The position numbers and the translations under genes are program-made. The notes below the pieces were generated by a model. That model worked only from the letters and a program-made list of their open reading frames with translations, was not told the DNA's origin and made no database searches. Shown in pieces: positions 1 to 7,491 of a DNA stretch of 33,468 nt. Source of the stretch: Candidatus Azophilus lithoversatilis (GTDB lineage Bacteria > Pseudomonadota > Gammaproteobacteria > Pseudomonadales > Azotimanducaceae); contig JAQAJJ010000014.1 in assembly GCA_028278675.1 (NCBI GenBank), positions 15,336 through 48,803 on the forward strand, in the 5' to 3' direction. The first letter of the stretch is position 1, and the number at the start of each line of letters is the position of its first letter.

Positions 1-457
1 CGCGTTGTCGCCCTTTCCGGCAACGGAAAGGCCCTTGCACGGGAACCCAAACGGCCTAGCGCCTAAAACCCACTTATTTACGGGACAGGACACTAGGCCA
101 ACCTCCTTGCCGCGACCGGTGACTGCCACCCCTCGCCCCCCGCACCGAACCGGCAGGTGAACGAATAAGGGAGTTGCAAAAAGGCGAGACCGATGCCCAT
201 CGACCTCGCCTTGCGTTGGGGCCGCATTCTAACCGACTCCGCCCCGCTTTTAATACTCTCGCTGCTCCCGCCAACTGTTCCGGCCTCTGTCCGGGACCAG
301 AAACAACCGGGACCGACAGCCGACCCTTCGATCGGCGGTGGGGGAGCCAAGGGGAGGCGCGGCGACCCCGAAAAACGCCCCGGCCCGCCGAACAGCGAGA
401 CTGGGGTGAGGGTTCGGGCAAACGTGTTTGCTGACAAGCAATCGAGGAGCCCAAGCC
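1..457. other. Leading stretch without a supported gene
   Basis: I see no gene here with a good start, ribosome site and recognisable product. Several overlapping frames are open on both strands, which is expected in GC-rich DNA. Positions 12-18 (CCTTTCC) and 25-31 (GGAAAGG) form a perfect 7-bp stem with a 6-nt loop, which could be the tail of a terminator for a gene left of the window. No T-run follows on either side. Confidence 0.5.
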
Positions 458-841
458 ATGCCGATCAAGTCTCCGCAAACCAAATCCCATCGCAGCCTAA
501 AGGTGGATGACAGTACCCCTGCCGAATTCCGGAACCTCCAGGACGGCGAGTTCGTCGTCCAAGGCGCCAACCCGGCCGTGGCCGACCAAAAGCGCTTCCA
601 CAGCGAAATCGGATCTCACCAAGCCCTCGACTGGCCATCGCCAATGGAGTGCCTTCAAAACTCCAAGGACAGCCCGATCCAGTCCCACATCATCCTGAAA
701 CCGAACACACGCACACGCGTAGTGTTTGACAGGGTAAGCCATGTGTACGCTGCCACTGCGAAGTCGGTACATCAGATGCGAGTGAACCTGCTGTTGAGAG
801 CAACCTCAGCCCCCCAAGGGAGAATGAGGCGCAAGCAATGA
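458..841 (+). CDS. Hypothetical protein, 127 aa
   Basis: I do not recognise this product. The ATG at 458 is preceded by GAGGAG with a spacing of about nine bases, a reasonable ribosome site. Codons over the first half (about residues 10-55) use G or C in the third position like real genes of this window. The second half is less convincing, with more rare codons and a basic, low-information tail. I see no signal peptide, membrane segment or motif. It could be a genuine small cytoplasmic protein, a remnant of a longer gene, or a chance open frame. It stands alone, with about 950 bases of non-coding DNA following it. Confidence 0.35.
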   Translation: MPIKSPQTKSHRSLKVDDSTPAEFRNLQDGEFVVQGANPAVADQKRFHSEIGSHQALDWPSPMECLQNSKDSPIQSHIILKPNTRTRVVFDRVSHVYAATAKSVHQMRVNLLLRATSAPQGRMRRKQ

Positions 842-894
842 TCGGCGCAATCCGGCACGACGATGTTAGAGCTTTATTGTGGGCAGAGCACTGT

Positions 895-920
895 TTCAAT
901 AGTGGGGTTCAATAGTGGGG
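895..920. repeat. Tandem repeat, 2 x 13 bp
   Basis: TTCAATAGTGGGG occurs twice head to tail at 895-907 and 908-920, both copies identical. It lies outside any supported gene. It is likely a slippage duplication. Confidence 0.8.
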
Positions 921-1589
921 AAGTGGTATACGTCGCCGGGCATCACAGGCATTGGCCAACGTCGACTTGCACGCTGCCTGAAGTATCCAAGACAAGGTTT
1001 GACTTGCTCCGCTCACGGGCCAAGCGGGTCGTCTGGACCGACTGTCACTTGCTCAAGAAGAACTGTCAGCATTGGGCGGCAGAGGGTTTGGCCTTATCGC
1101 GACCGCCCGAGGCGCTGCCAGCGCTCATCGAAGCGGGCTTGGCGAACCCAGCGGCACGAAGCGCCGTAGTGATTGCAGTGGCAGGTTATGATGGGAGCCA
1201 GCTTGCATTGCATGCGCAGCAGACAAGCCAAGTGGCGCCGGGCGGCGTCAATGTGATGCCGACAACTGCGGCGACGGAAGCCTGCGAAAGTCTAGTTGGG
1301 TTCACGAAGTCTGCAGTTGAGTAGAAGGCTGAACACGCGGGCCGGCAGCCGGCCTGGCGATTCGACGCAACCCCGCAGTCCGCCCCGCCAAATCCCGGTC
1401 GGCTCGACCAACCCGCTTGCACCAGCCCCGCGCAGCGGAGCACCCCAGGGCGCAACCGCCGGAGGTCAACTTCGGAATCGCCCTGCCTGAACCCGCACGC
1501 GGTCTTTCGCTTGTCGATCCGTTGTGCAAGACTACTCGCGCCTTTTCCATGAGCCTGCGCCGCAGGAAGTCGCGAAAGCGAAAATTCGA

Positions 1590-1608
1590 CGCGAACCGCA
1601 GGTTCGCG
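1590..1608. repeat. Short palindrome, 8-bp stem
   Basis: CGCGAACC and GGTTCGCG form a perfect 8-bp stem around the loop GCA. The core GAACC-N3-GGTTC recurs at 14141-14155 and 14266-14282, so this may belong to a small family of dispersed palindromes. No T-run follows, so it is not a classical terminator. Confidence 0.6.
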
Positions 1609-1791
1609 CCGCCGCATCCCTTTGGACGGGCAATTGAGGAGAATATCCAGCTATATTTGACGAAATCGAACGTCCAAAGGGGCGGATGGGAGCGGATTTG
1701 CAGCCGTGAATTCCGGAGGCGCAGGCTCCTGGCGCTCAAGCAGGTCAGTTCAATAACTTCTGATTTCGAAAACAGCACGGGAGTTCCTTGC

Positions 1792-4566
1792 ATGCCCAAA
1801 TCGCTTCGCCATCGACTGCTCGCGGTTTTCGTCCTGCTGCTGCCCGCAGCACCACACACGTTCGCCGGTGAGCTGGACGACATCGACATTCCCTACGAAC
1901 AGTTCACTCTGGACAACGGCCTCAGGGTGATCGTCCACACGGACCGCAAGGCACCCATCGTCGCCGTCAACACTTGGTATCACGTCGGCTCGAAGGACGA
2001 ACCAGACGGCAAGACCGGCTTCGCCCACCTCTTCGAACACCTGATGTTCCAAGGCAGCGAGAACTACGACGACGAGTACTTCAAGCCGCTCGGCGAAATT
2101 GGCGCGACGGGCGTCAACGGCACCACCAACTTCGATCGCACCAACTATTTTCAGACGGTTCCCACCGGTGCCCTGGAACGCTTGCTGTGGCTGGAATCCG
2201 ATCGCATGACGCATCTGCTTGGCGCGATCAGCCAGAAGAAACTCGACGAGCAGCGCGAAGTCGTGAAAAACGAAAAACGCCAACGGGAAAACCAACCCTT
2301 CGGCAAGACATGGGAGCAGTCGATGCGGGGCATCTTCCCGCCCGGCCATCCGTATCGCCGCACCGTCATCGGGTCGATGCAAGACCTCGATGCGGCCACC
2401 CTGGAAGATGTATTCGGCTGGTTCAAGCAGTACTACGGGGCCTCCAACGTGGTGATCGCCCTATCCGGCGACATCGACGTCGACACCGCCCGCGCCCTGA
2501 TGGAAAAGTACTACGGCGACGCACCGGCGGGGGAGCCGCTGGAGCGCCTCAGCGGCTGGATACCGAGGCTGACTGAAAACCGGCACGAGACTGTCTACGA
2601 TCGAGCCGCGGCCGGCTTCATTCGCCGGTTCTGGCCGGTTCCGTCCACGCCGGCCGAATCCGCAGGCCTTGCCTTGTGGGGAAGCGCGTTCGCCTCCGGC
2701 CGCACGGCGCCGTTGCACAATGCGCTGGTCGAGGAACATCGCTTGGCATCGTCAGTGCACGCATCGCCCATCGAGTTTGAAGTCGCCGGCATTTTCTATC
2801 TCTCCGTGCAACTGCTGCCGGGCGCGGATGTCGCCGCGGCACGCAGGATCCTCGATGAGACGATGGCCGAATTCCTGGAATCCGGACCGGCCCCCGACCG
2901 TCTGGAACGCCTGCGCACACAATCGCTCACGAGCAGCATTCGCGGATTGGAATCGGCCGCCGGTAAAGCGAGCATGTTGATATCGGGCGCGGTTTTCGGT
3001 AACAATCCGAACCGATTCAAGGAGTCGCTGGCGGCGGTGTCAGCGGCAACGCCCGACGATCTGGCCGAATTGGCGGACGACTGGCTGACACGCCCCTACT
3101 ACGAACTCACCGGTTTACCGTTTCCCCGCCTCAGTTCCAGCACCGAGGGTGCGGACCGCTCGACCTTGCCCGATCTCGCCGCCGCGGCATCGTTCCAATT
3201 TCCCGACATCTCGGAACGTGAACTGGACAACGGCATACGCCTCGTGCTGGCGCGGCGCGAAGGCTTGCCCGTGACCGACATCACCCTACGCTTTCCCATC
3301 GGCTCCGCGAGCGAAAGCGAGGATGCCCGAGGCCTAACGCAGGTGGCCTTCGACCAGCTCACGAGCGGCACAACCTCTCGTGACGCCGTCGCCATCAGCA
3401 GCGAGATCGAACGGCTTGGCAGCTTCGTCAGGGCCTCCAGCGGCTACCTTGCCAGCCAGGTCGCCTCCGGCGGGCTCACCGAAAAGCTGCCGGAAATCGT
3501 CGCGCTACTTGCCGACCTGCTGACTCATCCCACCTATCCCGAAGATCAGTTTGCCCTGCAGGCCGACCGCTGGGTGGCGTCGATCCAGCAAGAGCGCACC
3601 CGGCCCAACAGCGTTGCGCGAACGGCATTGCGGGAACGGGTTTACGGCCTCAGCCATCCCTACGGCCGCCAGATGACGGAGCAAGCCGTGCGGCGCATGA
3701 ATCGGGAACAGGCGGCCGACTTCCACAAGGCTGAAGTACGCGGGCAACCCTTTACGGTGTTTGCCGCGGGCGATGTCACCATGAACGCGCTCGCCGCGGC
3801 GTTTGTGGACGCGTTCGGCGGCTGGGAGACGCAAGCGCAACCGCAAAAGCCCCCTTCGGTAACGCCCGCGCCATTACCCGAAAAAGCCCGCGTGTTTCTG
3901 ATCGACATGCCGCAGACCCAACAGAGCGTGATACTGGCCGGGCACACCACCCCACCGACGACCACCGAACCCGATGTGTCAAACATGCTCGCCAACCAGA
4001 TTCTCGGCGGCGCTTTCGTTTCCCGCATCAATCTCAATCTGCGCGAAGACAAGGGCTGGAGCTACGGTGCGCGCACGAGCCTCAATTCAGACCGGTTTCA
4101 GCCACTCTTCTCGGTGTCGGCTCCGGTGCAAGTTGACAAGACGGCCGAATCGGTGGCGGAAATCCACCGCGAGCTTGCCGAATACATAAACTCCCGCCCG
4201 GCCACGGATGATGAGTTCCGCCAGGCTTGGGAGCGCAATGTGCGCTCGACGGCCGGACGCTACGAGACCGGCAGAGCCCTGCTCAACAGTCTGATTTCCA
4301 GCGCCGACATGCAGCGCTCGTGGCGCTACCCCGTAAAGTATGATGAGGCTCTGCAACTCGTAACCTTGGACGACGTGCGCGCCGCCGGGCGCAGACTTGT
4401 GAAACGCGAACGGTTGACGTGGGTGATCGCAGGAGACCTTGCCAAATTCGAGAGTGACGTTCGGGCACTCGACATCGGGGAAGTCGTCAAAATCGACGTC
4501 TTCGGCACCAAGGTGGACAGCGGCGGGCCGCAGGCCCCATCGGCGGCGGCGCCAGGGAGCCTCTGA
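1792..4566 (+). CDS. Exported M16-family zinc metallopeptidase with two modules
   Basis: This is a 924-residue M16 (pitrilysin/insulinase) peptidase. Residues 1 to about 26 look like a signal peptide (basic start, run of V/L, then A-rich end), so it should act in the periplasm. The inverted zinc motif HxxEH is at H79-E82-H83, and the third ligand is probably E161 in the segment VVKNEKRQR. A second M16 module starts near residue 470 (ERELDNGIRLVLARREG) but has GLTQVAFDQL where HxxEH should be, so it is catalytically dead. Active plus inactive halves in one chain are usual for long M16 enzymes such as PqqL. The ATG at 1792 was chosen because GGGAG lies eight bases upstream and the signal peptide follows directly. 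The natural substrate is unknown. It opens a + strand group with thiol-redox genes and a TonB receptor. Confidence 0.93.
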   Translation: MPKSLRHRLLAVFVLLLPAAPHTFAGELDDIDIPYEQFTLDNGLRVIVHTDRKAPIVAVNTWYHVGSKDEPDGKTGFAHLFEHLMFQGSENYDDEYFKPLGEIGATGVNGTTNFDRTNYFQTVPTGALERLLWLESDRMTHLLGAISQKKLDEQREVVKNEKRQRENQPFGKTWEQSMRGIFPPGHPYRRTVIGSMQDLDAATLEDVFGWFKQYYGASNVVIALSGDIDVDTARALMEKYYGDAPAGEPLERLSGWIPRLTENRHETVYDRAAAGFIRRFWPVPSTPAESAGLALWGSAFASGRTAPLHNALVEEHRLASSVHASPIEFEVAGIFYLSVQLLPGADVAAARRILDETMAEFLESGPAPDRLERLRTQSLTSSIRGLESAAGKASMLISGAVFGNNPNRFKESLAAVSAATPDDLAELADDWLTRPYYELTGLPFPRLSSSTEGADRSTLPDLAAAASFQFPDISERELDNGIRLVLARREGLPVTDITLRFPIGSASESEDARGLTQVAFDQLTSGTTSRDAVAISSEIERLGSFVRASSGYLASQVASGGLTEKLPEIVALLADLLTHPTYPEDQFALQADRWVASIQQERTRPNSVARTALRERVYGLSHPYGRQMTEQAVRRMNREQAADFHKAEVRGQPFTVFAAGDVTMNALAAAFVDAFGGWETQAQPQKPPSVTPAPLPEKARVFLIDMPQTQQSVILAGHTTPPTTTEPDVSNMLANQILGGAFVSRINLNLREDKGWSYGARTSLNSDRFQPLFSVSAPVQVDKTAESVAEIHRELAEYINSRPATDDEFRQAWERNVRSTAGRYETGRALLNSLISSADMQRSWRYPVKYDEALQLVTLDDVRAAGRRLVKRERLTWVIAGDLAKFESDVRALDIGEVVKIDVFGTKVDSGGPQAPSAAAPGSL

Positions 4567-4615
4567 TCAAGTCCCGGAAGCTTAGAGGAGTCTGGCGAGC
4601 GTGATGGTGCAAGGG

Positions 4616-4637
4616 CGCCTTCGGCAAGCCGAAGGCG
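4616..4637. terminator. Hairpin after the M16 gene
   Basis: CGCCTTCGGC (4616-4625) and GCCGAAGGCG (4628-4637) pair perfectly with two bases between them, about 50 bases after the M16 stop codon. It probably helps end or stabilise that transcript. There is no T-run, so intrinsic termination is uncertain. Confidence 0.45.
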
Positions 4638-4691
4638 GCGACGAACAGTGGCAGGCACTCCGGGAAGAGACGCAACGCAGCCAGCGCGCTC

Positions 4692-4734
4692 GAAACGCCC
4701 TTCTTGAAGGGCGCGCCCTCCCGAAGGGCGTTTC
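4692..4734. repeat. Nested inverted repeats before the DsbD-like gene
   Basis: GAAACGCCCTTC (4692-4703) pairs perfectly with GAAGGGCGTTTC (4723-4734). A second GAAGGGCG begins at 4706 and can pair with the same left arm to form a tighter hairpin. The two foldings exclude each other. The element sits between the M16 gene and the DsbD-like gene and could act as a transcript-end structure or an attenuator-like switch; only the base pairing is seen. Confidence 0.5.
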
Positions 4735-4858
4735 ACCGCGCGCAATGGCCGAATTTCGCCCGCATCCTCAGGCGACGACGCGCGGGGGCACCCAATTGAG
4801 TTGATGCGCAACCCGGCAGTGCTGATTGAAGAGCGAGCTCAATGGCAACGAAGGTCCC

Positions 4859-7108
4859 ATGACAACAACGCTAGCGATGAACATCCGGCACACTCCCGTC
4901 GAACCGGCGCTCCACCAAGGCTCAGCCATCCATCAGGCGGACCGCAACGGAACTGGCTGCTGGGCAACCGCCATGCTTTGGCTGGCCTGCTTCGCATTTG
5001 CAGACCCTGCGCGCAGCGAGCCTGTTTCAATGGCGCATTCCCAAGTGGATCTGGTCGCGGAGCAAGCCACCCTGCCCGCCAGCGGCGGCCTGATAACCGT
5101 CGGGCTGCATATCGAGCCGGATCCGAACTGGCACGCCTACTGGATCAACGCGGGTGACGCCGGCCTTCCGGCAACAATGCGGTGGCAATTGCCGCCTGGA
5201 TTCTCCGTATCCGAGCTTCGATTTCCGGCACCCCATGTCATTCCGTTCGGCGAACTCATCACCTATGGATTCGACGAACCGATTTTACTGTTGAGTGACA
5301 TCACGGTGCCCTCCGGTCTGGCACCGGGAACGGCGGCGGATTTGCAGGGGCAGGCGCGCTGGGTCGTTTGCGACGACGAACTTTGCGTTCCGCAACGGGC
5401 GGCGCTGTCGCTAACGCTCCTCGTCGGCGACGGAGCCCCTGATCCGCTGCAGGCCGAGCGGTTCGCCACCGCACGCGCAAAGCTCCCCCTGGCGGTCGAT
5501 TGGCCTGCCCACTTCGAACTTCTCGGCGATGAGGTACGCATAGAGGTGGAAACACCCGCATCGGCCCGGGACGTTCACGATCCCTACCTCTTCGTCGCTT
5601 CGCGTCATATCGTCAAGTACTCGCGGCAAACCGCCATCGCCACACCCCAAGGCCTGGTTTTCTTCCTGGATGCGGGTCGCAAGGCGGATCAGGCGTCGGG
5701 ATTCGCGGCCGTGCTGCAGTTCAAGAACGGCACCGGGCAAGAACCGGCAGTTTGGGTCCAAGTGCAGGCGGCCAGCGAGACCGCAACCCCTGCCAGCACC
5801 GGGGACGGGGCCAATGCACAGCCTGCGGCCGAGATTCCCGTCACCGGCATGTCGCTCCTGGTTGCGCTCGTCTCGGCGCTTATCGGCGGCGTCATACTGA
5901 ACCTCATGCCCTGCGTGTTTCCCATCCTCAGCATAAAGACGCTGAGCCTGGTCACGATGGGGCGGACCAATCGGAAGGCGGCCCGACACAGCGGTTTGCT
6001 GTACACCGCGGGCATCCTGGTCGCCTTTACCCTGATTGGCGGTGTTCTGGTCGGCCTCCGGGAAGCCGGCCAAGCCGTCGGCTGGGGGTTTCATCTGCAA
6101 TCGCCTTTCGTGAACCTGGGGCTCGGGCTGCTGATGCTGGCCATCGCCTTGAATCTCCTAGGCGTATTCGAGTTCGGAACGCGCACCGCCGGGATGGGGC
6201 AATCGCTTACCGCGGGCGGTGAGCGCAAGGCCGCCTTTTTCACCGGGTTGTTGGCGGTTCTGGTGGCGACGCCGTGCACCGCGCCTTTCATGGCGGGGGC
6301 GCTGGGCTACGCTCTGGTGCAGACGACACCGGTTGCTCTGGGCATCTTCCTAGCGCTGGGCATGGGGCTGGCTTTCCCCTACCTGCTGATCAGCTTCGTT
6401 CCTTCATTCGGCCGCATCATGCCCAAACCCGGGCCATGGATGGGACGCTTTCGAAGCCTTCTGGCGTTTCCCATGTTTGCGACCACGGTTTGGCTCTTGT
6501 GGATCGTCGGCAAGCAACTCGGCGTCAGTTCCATGGCGGTGGGGTTGCTCGCCGCACTCCTTCTTGCCTTCGCGCTCTGGGCATACGGCCAGGCATTCGG
6601 CGGCGCACGGCCCTGGGTCTGGCGATCCCTGGCAGTAGCCAGCCTCATAGCCGCAGTCGTCACCGGCGCCAAAATCGAGGACTACCGGACCGACCCGGCG
6701 GCGGCCGATGGCCACGCGGGTACCCTGGGCCTGCTGAAACTGGAGCATTTCAGCCCGGAACGACTGGCTGGCTACGTCGAATCCGGTCAGCCGGTATTCG
6801 TTTACTTCACGGCGGACTGGTGCGTGAACTGCAAGCTCAACGAGCGGGTGGCGCTGGGCTCCGATGCAGTGGGCGAAGCCTTTCATGAGCGCGGCATCAA
6901 GGTGCTAGAAGGCGATTGGACCAACGAAGATCCCACGATCACCGAATGGCTCGACCGCTACGGCCGCGCCGGCGTACCTCTGTACCTGTACTTCCCGTCA
7001 GGCTCATCGCTCACCGACGCTGCCGTTCTGCCGCAGATTCTGTTGCCGGACATCGTTATCAACGCCATCGACACGGCGACCGGTGGGCACCCCAGGACGT
7101 CAGGCTGA
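4859..7108 (+). CDS. DsbD/ScsB-like transmembrane thiol-disulfide transporter
   Basis: A 749-residue protein of the DsbD family, which carries electrons from cytoplasmic thioredoxin across the inner membrane to periplasmic thiol proteins. After a long N-terminus with a membrane segment near residues 36-49, a periplasmic beta-sandwich domain holds a Cys pair at C171 and C176 (WVVCDDELCVP). The central membrane domain (about 330-605) has the two family cysteines in NLMPCVFP (C352) and ATPCTAPF (C473). The C-terminal thioredoxin domain carries CVNC (C655, C658). The N-terminal domain and size resemble ScsB-type members more than classical DsbD. The ATG at 4859 has AAGG just upstream; a TTG 33 bases earlier is possible. 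Its likely partners are the exported thioredoxin-like proteins encoded downstream. Confidence 0.9.
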   Translation: MTTTLAMNIRHTPVEPALHQGSAIHQADRNGTGCWATAMLWLACFAFADPARSEPVSMAHSQVDLVAEQATLPASGGLITVGLHIEPDPNWHAYWINAGDAGLPATMRWQLPPGFSVSELRFPAPHVIPFGELITYGFDEPILLLSDITVPSGLAPGTAADLQGQARWVVCDDELCVPQRAALSLTLLVGDGAPDPLQAERFATARAKLPLAVDWPAHFELLGDEVRIEVETPASARDVHDPYLFVASRHIVKYSRQTAIATPQGLVFFLDAGRKADQASGFAAVLQFKNGTGQEPAVWVQVQAASETATPASTGDGANAQPAAEIPVTGMSLLVALVSALIGGVILNLMPCVFPILSIKTLSLVTMGRTNRKAARHSGLLYTAGILVAFTLIGGVLVGLREAGQAVGWGFHLQSPFVNLGLGLLMLAIALNLLGVFEFGTRTAGMGQSLTAGGERKAAFFTGLLAVLVATPCTAPFMAGALGYALVQTTPVALGIFLALGMGLAFPYLLISFVPSFGRIMPKPGPWMGRFRSLLAFPMFATTVWLLWIVGKQLGVSSMAVGLLAALLLAFALWAYGQAFGGARPWVWRSLAVASLIAAVVTGAKIEDYRTDPAAADGHAGTLGLLKLEHFSPERLAGYVESGQPVFVYFTADWCVNCKLNERVALGSDAVGEAFHERGIKVLEGDWTNEDPTITEWLDRYGRAGVPLYLYFPSGSSLTDAAVLPQILLPDIVINAIDTATGGHPRTSG

Positions 7109-7190
7109 ACCACTGGCACACATGGCCGTTCACCCGTGCCCCGCAAATCGACTACTGTGATGGAGCAACGCTGCAAGCGCGTTGTCCGCC

Positions 7191-7278
7191 CGCAGGAGAA
7201 TCGGTCGGGCACAGTCAGAAAGACTGGATCAGCCGATGGAACCTGCGTTCGAGGACTCTCAGGCGGCAAGTTCACGCC
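7191..7278 (+). ncRNA. Candidate glycine-riboswitch-like aptamer
   Basis: The parts of a glycine aptamer occur in the right order: GGAGA (7195-7199), a small hairpin CAGTC/GACTG, GCCGATGGA (7232-7240, family GCCGAAGGA), a short hairpin CCTC/GAGG, then ACTCTCAGGC (7255-7264), the most conserved segment. GAGA can pair with TCTC to close the core, as in the known fold. Differences weaken the case: GCCGA is followed by T instead of A, and the GGAC box expected after AGGC is not clear. Known glycine riboswitches usually precede glycine-cleavage or amino-acid transport genes, whereas here the next gene is a TonB receptor starting more than 200 bases on. It could be a diverged aptamer, a relic, or coincidence. 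Confidence 0.33.
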
Positions 7279-7398
7279 ATTCGGCCAGGGCAACCAACGG
7301 CTCGGTGTTGTCTAAAAGTGCCCCTACGGTTGAAATGGCGTTGGTGTTTGAAGCGAGTTGGCGGGCTGCAAACCTGAGCAACGACACGTGCGGTTGTC

Positions 7399-7422
7399 CA
7401 AGTTTTTCTTCAAGTTTTTCTT
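7399..7422. repeat. Tandem repeat, 2 x 12 bp
   Basis: CAAGTTTTTCTT is repeated exactly at 7399-7410 and 7411-7422, in the AT-rich part of the TonB receptor leader. It lies about 70 bases before the start codon, in the region where a promoter is expected. A function is not shown. Confidence 0.8.
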
Positions 7423-7491
7423 ATGGAATAAGGTTATGCTTGACTCGGCTTAGTCAAATGGGGATCGAAGTCAGACTCGGGGAGGTGAGTA

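Larger units (their letters stand above)
842..1791. other. Gene-poor stretch upstream of the M16 peptidase
   Basis: No convincing gene. A frame from 863 to 1324 is open on +, but its codon use is mixed and I recognise nothing in it. The frame of the M16 peptidase stays open upstream to 1417, yet that extension is basic and low in information and lacks a ribosome site, so I treat it as non-coding. The stretch holds a 13-bp tandem repeat (895-920) and a hairpin (1590-1608), both listed separately. Confidence 0.5.
7109..7491. other. 383-base intergenic region before the TonB receptor
   Basis: No gene seen. It holds a glycine-riboswitch-like element (7191-7278), a 12-bp tandem repeat (7399-7422), and TTGACT/AGTCAA, a 6-bp inverted repeat at about 7440-7457. 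A long untranslated leader for the receptor gene would explain the length. Confidence 0.6.

Noticed and set aside
1417-1791. N-terminal extension of the M16 peptidase
   Set aside because: It lacks a ribosome site, is basic and low in information, and would bury the signal peptide that starts at 1792.
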